From NCBI RefSeq assembly GCF_002101965.1, contig NZ_LQQA01000036.1, positions 1 to 64,000 of the forward strand: DNA of 64,000 bases, given 5' to 3'. Position 1 is the stretch's first letter. Every line of letters begins with the position of its first letter. The stretch comes from Mycolicibacterium wolinskyi (GTDB taxonomy: Bacteria; Actinomycetota; Actinomycetes; Mycobacteriales; Mycobacteriaceae). Under the pieces are notes generated by a model that searched no databases, had not been told where the DNA came from, and saw only the letters and a list, made by a program, of their open reading frames with translations. Below are positions 17,700-25,755 of the stretch, one piece after another. The position numbers and the translations under genes are program-made.

Positions 17700-18651
17700 T
17701 CCAACGCTGATATGCGGCGGCGTCGACGTTGCTTCCGCACACGACGGTGGCCACGTGCCGGCCCGCGAAACGGTCCGGGTTCTCGAGCAGCGCGGCGATG
17801 CCGAGTGCGCCCGATGGTTCGACGACCAACCCGGCGTGGTCGAGCAGCATCCGCATTCCCGCGATGATCGACGACTCCCGGACCAGGACCGCGTCATCGG
17901 CGACCTGAAGGAGGTCGTCGAGCACGGCTGCGATCGGCCGTCGTCCCGCGACCCCGTCGGCGATGGTGTCGGTCGATTCGGTGGTGACCACGCGCCGCTC
18001 GTGCCACGACCGCGTCATCGCGGGTGCACCCAGCGGCTGGACGCAGATCACATCGACATCGGGCGCGCAGGTTTTGAGGACGTGCCCGACACCAGTGGCC
18101 AGCGCCCCGCCGCCGAGCGCGATCAGCACCGCGTCGAATGACGGCGCGGCGTCGATGAGCTCCAGCCCGATGGTCGCGGCGCCCTCACAGGTCTCGATGT
18201 CCAAGCTGTCTTCCAGCAACCGGATGCCGTCGTGGTTTGCGATCGCGGCGGCGCGATCGCGGGCCATTTCGTGGTCGCCGTCCACGAGGTGCAGTGTGGC
18301 GCCGAGGGCCCGGATGCGATCGAGCTTGACCGCAGGCGCAAACCGGGATGCCACGACCGTGACGTCGAGCCCGCGGCCGCGGCTGGACCACGCGAGGGCC
18401 TGGCCCAGGTTGCCCGCGCTGGCGCACACCACGGCTCGTGAGCCGGCGTCGGCCAGCAGGCTCGCGACGACCTCGGTGCCGCGTCCCTTGAAACTGCGGA
18501 CCGGGTTCGCGGTTTCGAGCTTGATGCTCACGGCGCACCCGAGGGCCGGCTCCAACGCCTCACAGCGATACAGAGGCGTGTCGAGAAAAACGGGGTTGAT
18601 CACTGTGCGGGCCGCCTGAATCCGTGCGAGGTCGAGGCGCGTATCCGGCAC
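17689..18651 (-). CDS. PLP-dependent threonine/serine dehydratase-like enzyme (fold type II)
   Basis: A 320-aa enzyme of the threonine dehydratase / serine racemase / hydroxyaspartate dehydratase class. The PLP lysine is in NPVRSFKGRG; the phosphate loop is ALGGGALATGVG; ASAGNLGQALAW is the substrate loop. No regulatory ACT domain is present, so it is a short catabolic-type or racemase-type enzyme. The GTG at 18651 is the likely start, 57 bases from the divergent exporter gene. The exact substrate cannot be decided from the sequence. Confidence 0.85.
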   Translation of the reverse strand: MPDTRLDLARIQAARTVINPVFLDTPLYRCEALEPALGCAVSIKLETANPVRSFKGRGTEVVASLLADAGSRAVVCASAGNLGQALAWSSRGRGLDVTVVASRFAPAVKLDRIRALGATLHLVDGDHEMARDRAAAIANHDGIRLLEDSLDIETCEGAATIGLELIDAAPSFDAVLIALGGGALATGVGHVLKTCAPDVDVICVQPLGAPAMTRSWHERRVVTTESTDTIADGVAGRRPIAAVLDDLLQVADDAVLVRESSIIAGMRMLLDHAGLVVEPSGALGIAALLENPDRFAGRHVATVVCGSNVDAAAYQRWISA

Positions 18652-18708
18652 GACAGCAGCGTAATCCCGGCGCGGTGGTCCCACCGGTCGGACGATAGGG
18701 TGGCCCGA

Positions 18709-19491
18709 GTGTCCGTGACCCACATGATCCTGATCGCATTGGCCGGTGTCGGAGCGGGAGCGATCAACGCGGTCGTCGGATCGGGCACGCTCATCACTTT
18801 TCCCACTCTGGTCGCCCTCGGCTATCCACCGGTCACCTCGACGATGTCCAACGCGGTCGGCCTGGTCGCAGGCGGCGTGTCCGGCACGTGGGGGTATCGC
18901 CGTGAGCTCAAGGGCCAGTGGAAGCGGCTGCGCTGGCAGATCCCGGCGTCGTTGATCGGCGCTGGCGCCGGCGCCTGGCTGCTCCTGCACCTTCCGGAGA
19001 AGGTGTTCGTCGCGGTGGTGCCGGTCCTGCTGATCCTGGCGTTGATCCTGGTCGTGATCGGGCCCCGGATCCAGGCGTGGGCACGGCGACGCGCCGAAGC
19101 GTCCGGCCAGTCCGCCGAACATGTGAGCTCACGGAAAATGGCCGTGCTGGTGCTTGGGACGCTTGCCGTCGGTGTCTACGGCGGGTACTTCACCGCCGCT
19201 CAGGGCATCCTGCTGATCGCGGTCATGGGCGCGTTGCTGCCGGAGTCGATGCAGCGCATGAACGCAGCAAAGAATCTGCTGTCGCTGCTGGTCAACATCG
19301 TCGCGGCGCTGGCATACACGATCGTGGCGTTCGACCGGATCAGCTGGGAAGCCGCGGGCTTGATCGCGGTCGGTTCGTTGATCGGCGGATTCCTCGGAGC
19401 GCACTATGGACGCCGGCTGTCGCCGAACGCGCTGCGCGCGGTGATCGTGGTGGTGGGACTGATCGGGCTGTACCGGTTGTTGGCGGTGTAA
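18709..19491 (+). CDS. sulfite exporter TauE/SafE-family membrane protein
   Basis: A membrane protein of about 260 aa with some eight hydrophobic helices and the repeated motif GVGAGAINAVVGSGTLITFP near the N terminus, typical of TauE/SafE permeases that move sulfite or organosulfonates. Several in-frame starts are possible (18700, 18709, 18715, 18724); GTG 18709 has AGGG 8 bases upstream. It is divergent from the dehydratase. A second exporter of the same family lies 250 bases downstream, without close sequence identity. Confidence 0.87.
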   Translation: MSVTHMILIALAGVGAGAINAVVGSGTLITFPTLVALGYPPVTSTMSNAVGLVAGGVSGTWGYRRELKGQWKRLRWQIPASLIGAGAGAWLLLHLPEKVFVAVVPVLLILALILVVIGPRIQAWARRRAEASGQSAEHVSSRKMAVLVLGTLAVGVYGGYFTAAQGILLIAVMGALLPESMQRMNAAKNLLSLLVNIVAALAYTIVAFDRISWEAAGLIAVGSLIGGFLGAHYGRRLSPNALRAVIVVVGLIGLYRLLAV

Positions 19492-19560
19492 GGCTGCGAT
19501 GCAAGCGCTGAGCGCCTCTTGTAAGCTTTTTGAATCTGTCTGAAAAGGGAGGGGCGACCG

Positions 19561-19671
19561 GTGGCTGAACGTGCTTACCGCACTGCGCCGTCTGCCCTTG
19601 CTGCTCTCGAGCCGTTTTGGCCCTCGCGCCGGTTGATGGCTTTCGACGAATGGTGTCGCGCGCGCATCTGA
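19561..19671 (+). CDS. 36-codon small ORF upstream of a TauE/SafE gene
   Basis: A short open frame starting GTG at 19561, with the strong ribosome-binding sequence GGGAGGGG ending 6 bases before it. The product would be 36 aa and ends FDEWCRARI, with one Cys and two Trp. It lies in the leader of the second exporter gene, 66 bases before its start. It may be a small protein or a leader peptide that tunes the exporter; attenuating leader peptides rich in Cys are known in mycobacteria, but this one has only one Cys, so that reading is weak. Neither role is shown by the sequence. Confidence 0.5.
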   Translation: MAERAYRTAPSALAALEPFWPSRRLMAFDEWCRARI

Positions 19672-19737
19672 TCCGCGCCCGTCAGTCCGTCAGGTCGCCC
19701 ATGTCTTGGTGACCATTATTCGAAAGCAGCCGAATTC

Positions 19738-20679
19738 ATGCGGTCGCTCATCATCTTCGCGCTCGTCGGCCTCGGAGCCCAGATCGTCGACGGCGCTCTC
19801 GGTATGGCCTTCGGCGTGACGGCATCGACCCTGCTGGTGCTCAGCGGCGTCGCGGCTGCACAGGCCAGCGCCGCGGTCCACCTGGCAGAGGTCGGGACGA
19901 CCCTGGCCTCGGGCCTGTCGCACTGGCGGTTCAAGAACATCGACTGGAAGATCGTCCTGAAGCTGGGCGTGCCCGGCGCGATCGGCGCCTTCCTCGGCGC
20001 GACGGTGCTCTCCTCGCTGTCTACCGAGGACGCCGCGCCGCTGATGGCCGGGATCCTGCTCGCGATCGGTGTCTACGTGTTGCTGCGGTTCTCGCTGCGC
20101 ACGCCGCCGGCCTTCCGGTCCGGCAGCACCCCGCACACTGCCAAGTTCCTGACGCCGCTGGGCCTGTTCGGCGGCTTCATCGACGCCTCGGGTGGCGGCG
20201 GCTGGGGCCCCATCACCACGAGCACGCTGCTGTCACGCGGCAAGACCGCACCACGCACCGTCATCGGCTCGGTGAGCGCCTCGGAGTTCCTGGTCGCGGT
20301 TTCGGCATCGCTCGGCTTCCTCGTCGGGCTGCGCGAGGATTTCCTGCACAACATCCCGATCGTGCTGGGCCTCGCGGCCGGTGGCGTCATCGCCGCGCCG
20401 TTGGCGGCATGGCTCGTGTCGAAGGTCAGCCCCGCGCTCCTGGGCACCGCGGTCGGCGGCGTCATCGTCCTCACGAATGCCCAGAAACTCCTCAAGTACT
20501 TCGGCATCCACGGTGCCGCCTCGACGGCGATCTACACCACGATCGCGGTCGTGTGGGCCGGGTTGGTCGTCTACGCGTGGCGGACCTCGCGGGCGCCGGA
20601 ATACCTGCCCGAGGCCCTCGATGCCGAGGCTCCGGCCGAAGAAGAGCTCGCCGACGAGCCCGATACCGCGGTGCGATGA
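19738..20679 (+). CDS. sulfite exporter TauE/SafE-family membrane protein (second copy)
   Basis: A 313-aa membrane protein with about eight hydrophobic helices. The N-terminal half has GAQIVDGALGMAFGVTASTLL and the second half the matching GGFIDASGGGGWGPITTSTLLSRG, the internal repeat of TauE/SafE permeases with the conserved Gly-rich loops. The C-terminal tail is acidic (LDAEAPAEEELADEPD) and cytoplasmic. It is likely to export sulfite or a related anion. A 36-codon ORF sits in its leader. Confidence 0.88.
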   Translation: MRSLIIFALVGLGAQIVDGALGMAFGVTASTLLVLSGVAAAQASAAVHLAEVGTTLASGLSHWRFKNIDWKIVLKLGVPGAIGAFLGATVLSSLSTEDAAPLMAGILLAIGVYVLLRFSLRTPPAFRSGSTPHTAKFLTPLGLFGGFIDASGGGGWGPITTSTLLSRGKTAPRTVIGSVSASEFLVAVSASLGFLVGLREDFLHNIPIVLGLAAGGVIAAPLAAWLVSKVSPALLGTAVGGVIVLTNAQKLLKYFGIHGAASTAIYTTIAVVWAGLVVYAWRTSRAPEYLPEALDAEAPAEEELADEPDTAVR

Positions 20680-20695
20680 CGCGCGGGGGTATCGA

Positions 20696-20726
20696 TTGGG
20701 GCGGAGGCCGACCCCTACGGTAAGCT
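20696..20726 (+). promoter_or_regulatory. possible tRNA-Pro promoter
   Basis: TTGGGG at 20696 and TAAGCT at 20721 are spaced like a loose -35/-10 pair (19 bases) and end 34 bases before the tRNA. The match is weak and is based only on position and spacing. Confidence 0.3.
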
Positions 20727-20759
20727 TTCGACTCGCTGCCGGTGCAAACCGGAAGCAAG

Positions 20760-20843
<84 letters not shown>

Positions 20844-20855
<12 letters not shown>

Positions 20856-20873
20856 GAAGCCGGCGAGTTTTTT
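20844..20873 (+). terminator. terminator of tRNA-Pro
   Basis: The arms CTCGCCGGC (20846-20854) and GCCGGCGAG (20859-20867) enclose GGAA and are followed by TTTTTT. The left arm is inside the direct repeat; the right arm and T run lie outside it. At the right repeat only the left arm is present, so no hairpin forms there. Confidence 0.9.
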
Positions 20874-21347
20874 CTTGGTCGGCTGACATGATGCTGGGAG
20901 CCGAAGCGCCCGCCGAGGTACGAGGCGGTCGCGCCGGCGGGTCCTGTCAGCCCGACAGGCGGAGTTATCGCAGGTCAGAGCCGGTGTCCAAGAGATTTGG
21001 AGACCGGCTATTGTCCGTTTTTTAGAGGGTTTGACCGCAGTTTTTGACCGCAGTTGTGAAGTCGGTCAAGTGGTCGCGGGTCAATTGCTGTCAGCGCGGC
21101 GAGTGGAGTTATCGCAGGTCATCGCCGATTTCTGAGAGGCGTAGAGACGAGATGTTGCCCGCTTCCTGCGACCACTTGACTCCGTCCGTGGTGGAGATGC
21201 AGTTTCTGATGCAGGATCGGGGATCGGTGCGGCGACATCGGATGATGCTCAACGTTGCATGTTCAGATGCCGGATGCATTGCCGTGCAATGGAATACGGA
21301 TTGATAACTCGGTCGCTTCTTGTTGTGAGATCGTTCAGACTGTCAGC
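20874..21347. other. left end of the island without genes; degenerate copies of the tRNA 3' segment
   Basis: No convincing gene lies here. The stretch holds partial copies of the attachment site: 20943-20955 repeats the tRNA 3' end CCTGTCAGCCCGA exactly; 21064-21077 repeats GGTCAAGTGGTCGC of the tRNA; 21167-21180 holds GTCAAGTGGTCGCA in inverted orientation. A 17-base segment GGAGTTATCGCAGGTCA occurs at 20961-20977 and at 21105-21121, each just after a tRNA-like piece. This looks like scars of repeated insertions or like arm sites. Confidence 0.75.
21033..21056 (+). repeat. paired GACCGCA repeat, left island end
   Basis: GACCGCA occurs twice with a 6-base spacer, the second copy continuing GTTG. 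A matching pair with a 5-base spacer lies at 31543-31565 inside the right end. Repeats at both ends of an integrated element can be arm-type binding sites for an integrase or excisionase; that role is inferred. Confidence 0.55.
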
Positions 21348-21941
21348 GTGACCGAGCCTGAACAGTCTGCCAACGGCTGGCCCCCGATCGATCCCGCCGA
21401 TGGCTTGGCGCAGATTCTGACCGATCTCCAACGTGACTTGCACGAGATCGATCCGGGCCACGTTGTCCGGCAGGTGAAGCAGAAGTTCGGCACGCTCGAC
21501 GTGTGGGCCGTCGCTAGCGACCCGGCGCTGGCGCACGCCGTGCACGAGCGGGCCACCATTGCGGAGCAGCAGTCGGGTACCACCTGTGAGCGTTGCGGTG
21601 CGCTCGGGTTGCTGCACCAACGCGCCAACGGATGGATGCGGGTGGAGTGCGATGTGCACGCCCAGCTAGAACTTCGTTGGCCGGCGTGTCCATGGCCCGG
21701 GTGGGCGTTGTTGTACGCGCGGCTGATCGAGGATCTCGTGGACATCGACGAGGACCTGATCGTGGAGGGCGTCGAGGTTCGGGATGGGGAACTACGCGTG
21801 GCGGTGCGCGGCAATGGAGTCGACAGGCACCACGTGGCGTTAACGCGGATCTCCGATGCCGAGGACGCGAGTCTGCCTGTCTGTGTGGTGTGCGGCGTGG
21901 AATCGCATCTGCCGCACGGCGCCAGTCCCGCCACTATGTGA
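21348..21941 (+). CDS. CxxC-containing protein of unknown function (KQKFG motif)
   Basis: A 197-aa product if GTG 21348 is used; the frame is open 93 bases further up. After a helical N terminus it has VRQVKQKFGTLDVW, then TTCERCGALGLL, then GWMRVECDVHAQ. This order (K-x-KFG-x-L, CxxCG, GW...C..H) is shared by a group of small bacterial proteins of unknown role, in which the Cys and His could bind zinc. A further CVVCG pair is near the C terminus. It is followed after 138 bases by the two-TM protein on the same strand. I cannot assign a function. Confidence 0.7.
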   Translation: MTEPEQSANGWPPIDPADGLAQILTDLQRDLHEIDPGHVVRQVKQKFGTLDVWAVASDPALAHAVHERATIAEQQSGTTCERCGALGLLHQRANGWMRVECDVHAQLELRWPACPWPGWALLYARLIEDLVDIDEDLIVEGVEVRDGELRVAVRGNGVDRHHVALTRISDAEDASLPVCVVCGVESHLPHGASPATM

Positions 21942-22079
21942 GGAGCACCGGTGACGCCCTCGCCCGAAACTCGTGATCATCTTCTGCAATGCTGCCCAAT
22001 TCCAGGAGCAGCAGTCGTTGGGCCGGCGAGGCTGATCCCTACACTCCATGTGGCATCGAGGCAGCGTACGGGAGGACGA

Positions 22080-23276
22080 GTGAGTGTCGAGGATCCCAAG
22101 CCGAATCGGCTACCTGAGGAGCGGCAGTTCAAGGCGGTCCTGATTGGCGCGTGCATCTTGGGTGCGCTGTTTGTGCTCTCCTTCGTTCTACTCACGTGCA
22201 TCAAGTCGACCCTCAGCCCGCGCGACATCACCGCCAACTGGTTCGCAGCGTGGGGCACCTGGGCTGGCGGGTTGGCGACCGCGGCAGCGTTCGTCATCGC
22301 GGCGTTCAGCATCTCTGTGGCGAGCGCGCAAGCCCGGTTCGATCGCCGTGAGGCGGCACGCATCCGCGAAGACAACGACATGGCACAAGCGCGCCTGTTA
22401 GTCATCTACAAAGTCGAGGGCCCGCAGTCGATTTCATCTTTAGCGACCTACCGGATCGAGAACCGCAGTAAGGATCTGTTCTTTGACGTTTCTGTTCCAT
22501 TCGTCGATTCCCCCGATGGCTCGCAAGCCGGTTTCGAACGCCGAACCGCCGAACTTGTCGCGCAGGACACTCGGCTACACGAGTTCATTCCTAACGCTGA
22601 GTTGCTCACCGCATACCGCGACCACAACGAGCATGAGGCATGGTTCACCCTCGTCACCGTCCACACTCACGACGCGACCGGAATCACCTTCGCCGTCGAG
22701 TACACCGACGCCGGTGGCCGTCGCTGGCGCCAGCATCTGGGCGGACAAATCGAACGGGTGCTCACTGCAATGGCGATTCCCGTTCGCGAGCCCGACAGGT
22801 TTCAGCCGCGCCAGCAGATCCGTCGGCTGTCCAACGTGGAGTCGTGGCGACTAGGCAGATCATTCGCACAGAATGTGGAGCCGCCTCAGACCGACGACGA
22901 CTTCCTCGAAACTATCGAGGCATTCAACGTCATGCGCTGGAAACCGATCGAGCGTGTCCATGAGATTGCCGTGGAGCACAGCGGAAAGGGTGAGCAACCT
23001 GCGGAGACCACCGTTGCGGTGACCTTCAGCCCGAGCGCTCCGCCGTTCTGGGCAGATCACTTTCGCGACAAGTTAGCCGAGTCTGGATTGCACTACGGCG
23101 GTGGCAGGGCCGACGGCCGTAGCCAAACAGATTCTTTTCGCTGCACTCCAGCTGCGGCCGCGGCAGCAAGCGACGAACTAATCGACGCTGCGATAAACTA
23201 CGCCAACGATCGATTCGAGCAGAATGAGCTGGCGGCCGCGCGCCGTGCATTGGACGTCCGGCGACAACGACAATAG
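22080..23276 (+). CDS. two-TM membrane protein of unknown function
   Basis: A 398-aa protein starting GTG 22080, with GGAGG at 22071-22075 deciding the start; the frame is open further up. Two hydrophobic helices near residues 21-43 and 61-85 (AVLIGACILGALFVLSFVLL and a Gly/Ala-rich one) are followed by a short basic coiled coil (QARFDRREAARIREDND) and a soluble, beta-rich domain of about 280 residues. This plan, an N-terminal membrane pair and a large cytoplasmic domain, is common among effectors of defence islands, but no known domain is visible. It is convergent with the minus-strand cyclase operon. Confidence 0.75.
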   Translation: MSVEDPKPNRLPEERQFKAVLIGACILGALFVLSFVLLTCIKSTLSPRDITANWFAAWGTWAGGLATAAAFVIAAFSISVASAQARFDRREAARIREDNDMAQARLLVIYKVEGPQSISSLATYRIENRSKDLFFDVSVPFVDSPDGSQAGFERRTAELVAQDTRLHEFIPNAELLTAYRDHNEHEAWFTLVTVHTHDATGITFAVEYTDAGGRRWRQHLGGQIERVLTAMAIPVREPDRFQPRQQIRRLSNVESWRLGRSFAQNVEPPQTDDDFLETIEAFNVMRWKPIERVHEIAVEHSGKGEQPAETTVAVTFSPSAPPFWADHFRDKLAESGLHYGGGRADGRSQTDSFRCTPAAAAAASDELIDAAINYANDRFEQNELAAARRALDVRRQRQ

Positions 23277-23477
23277 ATTGTGTCCTCCGTCGAGACCGTG
23301 GCCCCGCACCCGCTGGGCGGTCCAGGAACAGCCACATCACCGCGGCACAATCCGTGAGGCGACGGTGACTACTCCGAGCAGTAGGACACTGGTGGCGAAC
23401 GCCGCGGCTACTTGACCAGGAGACTTGTGTCCCTAGCCCTGGAGCTGTTATCAGCGCCCAACCCTCGGCAGCGGTGG

Positions 23478-23720
23478 CTACTGCACCGCCGCGGTGAACA
23501 GGTTGGGCTTGGGTTCCTTCGGCGCCGGTGGGTGATCGGGCACTACGCTCTTGAACCCGAACTGTCCCTCCAATTCAAGAGGTCGTTGCCGCGGGTCTAC
23601 AGCTGGGCGCAGCATCGGAATTGCCACGGCCCCAACGTCGATCTGCTGGTGGTCGAGGAGGCGAAGCGGCAACCGCTCCGCTTTGGGTTCGCCCTCAGCT
23701 ACGAGGTAGGTCAGCACCAA
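23478..23720 (-). CDS. possible 80-aa third product of the peptidase-cyclase operon
   Basis: A short frame overlapping the 3' end of the cyclase gene by 26 bases. A perfect AGGAGG (minus strand, 23732-23727) lies 6 bases before TTG 23720 and 9 before GTG 23717, inside the cyclase coding sequence. The product begins LVLTYLVAEGEPKAERLP and is protein-like, with a proline-rich C terminus. The frame is also open further upstream. No known domain. The opposite-strand frame in this stretch looks like a shadow. Confidence 0.5.
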   Translation of the reverse strand: MVLTYLVAEGEPKAERLPLRLLDHQQIDVGAVAIPMLRPAVDPRQRPLELEGQFGFKSVVPDHPPAPKEPKPNLFTAAVQ

Positions 23721-24729
23721 CGGAGTCCTCCTCACCCCGATCCTCGGCACTGTCAAGGGGATCCTCGGACGTGTCCTTGAGGTTGTCGAGGTACCGGCGA
23801 ACATCGATGACCGCCTGATGATTCTTGAAGTCAGGCTCATGCGCATCCGGAACATGGACCGCGCCCTGCCACGCGTCAGCGTTGCGGTACGCCTCTATCG
23901 CCTCGAGGACCTCGCTGGGTGTGCGGTGCGGGTATTCGTCGGTGACCAGTCCGGAGTTGTCCCCATCCCCGAACGCCTTGGCGAGGAACTGTTCAGGAGT
24001 CACCGCCTCCAACGGTCGCGCGATCGCGAACACCGGGTATGGTCTACCGCCCCACACACCCTTGAGGGAATGCGTTCCGAGGAGGTACGCCGCTCGGCCG
24101 CGTTTGGTCTTGTCATCGTTGTAGTGCTTGAACAGAAGGTGGGCTACTTCGACAGTCAGGACGAAGTAGCTGCGCGCGGCGAACTTGAGGACGCGGAAGC
24201 CAGTGTCGATGCTCGGCCCGACGAAGTCCATCGCGAAGTTGATCGCGAAGTCCCCAGCGTCGCTGGCGTCGTTCAGCGTTGCCTCGTTCGTCTCCTCCAC
24301 GTCGAGTTGTGAGCCGCCGTCGGCGCTCTGGACCGTGCGAGGGATCGCAACGCGTCGATCCGGCGACGGGACGGTGGCCAGGAATGCGCCGCCCTTGAGT
24401 GTCATCGGTGTCTTTCCCAGCAGGTGTTGGATCTCGAACTCGAGCATCGTGTCCGTCCACGCATCGACGGCGTCGCTGCACTCCAGCTCCGACTGGATCC
24501 GGATCGAGAAGATCAGCTCGTCGCCGATGGCCTTCCACAGCGACAGACGGCCCGATAGATCGGCATACGACTCGTTGATCTTTGCGGCCAACAGCGATGG
24601 GAACTCGGTGTAGAATGCCAAGAAGGTGGCGATCCATGCGTCGGCGCTCTTCTGCTTGAATTGCGTGGAGTTTTGCAAGTCGCAGGAGAGAAAGAGGATT
24701 GAGCCGTCTTGGTTCAGACCATTCGCCAT
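23695..24729 (-). CDS. class III nucleotide-cyclase-like protein, Pycsar-type candidate
   Basis: A 344-aa protein. FLSCDLQNSTQF places the first metal-binding Asp at residue 17; LWKAIGDELIF gives Lys66 and the second metal Asp at residue 70 in the x-K-x-x-GDE pattern of class III cyclases. Near residue 195 a block DFVGPSIDTGFRVLKFAARS occupies the place of the usual NxxxR loop. No receptor, HAMP or membrane segment is fused to it. Its ATG overlaps the TAA of the upstream metallopeptidase by one base (TAATG), so the two are translated together. Free-standing cyclases in an operon with a small effector are the layout of Pycsar anti-phage systems. Which nucleotide it makes cannot be read off. 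Confidence 0.8.
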   Translation of the reverse strand: MANGLNQDGSILFLSCDLQNSTQFKQKSADAWIATFLAFYTEFPSLLAAKINESYADLSGRLSLWKAIGDELIFSIRIQSELECSDAVDAWTDTMLEFEIQHLLGKTPMTLKGGAFLATVPSPDRRVAIPRTVQSADGGSQLDVEETNEATLNDASDAGDFAINFAMDFVGPSIDTGFRVLKFAARSYFVLTVEVAHLLFKHYNDDKTKRGRAAYLLGTHSLKGVWGGRPYPVFAIARPLEAVTPEQFLAKAFGDGDNSGLVTDEYPHRTPSEVLEAIEAYRNADAWQGAVHVPDAHEPDFKNHQAVIDVRRYLDNLKDTSEDPLDSAEDRGEEDSVGADLPRS

Positions 24730-25259
24730 TAGATGGGAAGGCCGAGATACTCAGCGCGCACTTTCGCCGCTGGAACCGATACCTCGAATCGGCGAGCGAC
24801 CATCGCCATGTCGTGGCCCAGCTGCTCGAACGCCGCTCTGAAGTGTTCCTCGGGCATCAGGAGATTCGACGCGAACACGTTCGCCTGCGTCTCGGCGGTG
24901 TTGCGGCCCAGCCGGGTGAAGGTGGCGATGCGTTCGCCGACGCGATGTGTGTCCGGGGCGCGGTAGTGCAGGAAGTAGTGCCCCAGCTCGTGGGCGATCG
25001 TGAACCGGTCACGCAGCTGCGAGGTGTGCGTGGGGATGATCACCGTGAAGTCGCCCGGCTTGCGGACCTCGAGCGACTCGGCGCGGTCATCGACGATTAT
25101 TTCACCCCCGAGCTTCCTCAGCAGCTCGTGCACGTTGACGCGACCACCCAGATCGATAACTTCGTGTTCGCGTGCGATCTGCTCGGCGTACGTCGCGATC
25201 GCGGAGTACGAGAGTGTCGACCGCGTCGCCTCTACGGCGCCTTGACTCATCACGGTCAT
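24729..25259 (-). CDS. ImmA/IrrE-type zinc metallopeptidase
   Basis: A 176-aa protein with the zinc motif HELGH at residues 90-94 in FTIAHELGHYFLHY and a third ligand Glu near residue 123 in AETQANVFASNLLMP, the classic ImmA/IrrE pattern. ATG 25259 is chosen because GGAGG ends 7 bases upstream; the frame is open 105 bases further. ImmA-type peptidases cleave phage-type repressors or stress regulators; no partner repressor with a helix-turn-helix lies next to it. Instead it is coupled to a nucleotide cyclase, so it may act as the effector or as a sensor of that cyclase. Confidence 0.85.
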   Translation of the reverse strand: MTVMSQGAVEATRSTLSYSAIATYAEQIAREHEVIDLGGRVNVHELLRKLGGEIIVDDRAESLEVRKPGDFTVIIPTHTSQLRDRFTIAHELGHYFLHYRAPDTHRVGERIATFTRLGRNTAETQANVFASNLLMPEEHFRAAFEQLGHDMAMVARRFEVSVPAAKVRAEYLGLPI

Positions 25260-25755
25260 CACGTCACCTCCACCCCAATTATCCCGCACTCGAACGCCGC
25301 AGGTGGTGCGAGTTACATCGCACAGTCGACTCCTTCGTGGCCCAAGTGACTGGTCACTCACCAACCCGTAGTGCGGAGACTAGCGCGCGACATCCGCCGC
25401 CGCGGCTCGACACTCTGCCCAGCGGGCCGATATGAGCCTAACGCGCCGTACCGACAAGTTAGCTTGTCGTCCAGTTGCGGTGCTGCGCGAGTCGTCCTGC
25501 GGGTTTAGGCGAGACCCAAATGGGCTGCCGCATCGTCCGCACCCCGTCTGGCGACCTGTACTGGGCCGCGGTGGACTAACAGGAGGCGGTGCTGAGCAAG
25601 GTGGAAGGCCTCGTACCCGCCGGGCGGCTGTGAGCTGGCCGCGGTGACCAGCTCGGCGGAGGCGCCAGCACCGGCCCGGTAACGGACGGGTTGCTGCGTG
25701 TTCCGGGTGGATCGGGGAGTGGCATGTCTCAGCGCGGAGGAGTTGTCGGTGCTGG
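25260..25755. other. divergent intergenic region with a perfect hairpin
   Basis: About 500 bases between the metallopeptidase start and the large plus-strand gene. Short open frames exist but none has both a ribosome site and protein-like sequence; ATG 25519 begins a 19-codon frame ending TAA that may be a gene fragment. A perfect 7-bp inverted repeat CGACAAG-TTAG-CTTGTCG is at 25452-25469. Promoters for both flanking genes should lie here. Confidence 0.5.
25452..25469. repeat. perfect 18-base palindrome with a 4-base centre
   Basis: CGACAAG and CTTGTCG flank TTAG. It lies 190 bases upstream of the metallopeptidase start and about 290 before the 635-aa gene, and has no T run, so an operator is more likely than a terminator. 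Inferred from symmetry only. Confidence 0.45.

Noticed and set aside
16278..17897. A 539-aa open frame on the minus strand
   Set aside because: Antisense to der, whose two GTPase domains are complete.
23336..23430. Minus-strand hydrophobic stretch (AAAFATSVLLLGVVTVAS) before a stop
   Set aside because: No start codon precedes it after the upstream stop; it may be a gene remnant but cannot be supported as a gene.
23412..23780. A 122-aa plus-strand frame opposite the cyclase 3' end
   Set aside because: It has no ribosome site and its sequence is Arg/His/Pro-rich as in a shadow; the minus-strand frame with AGGAGG is more credible.
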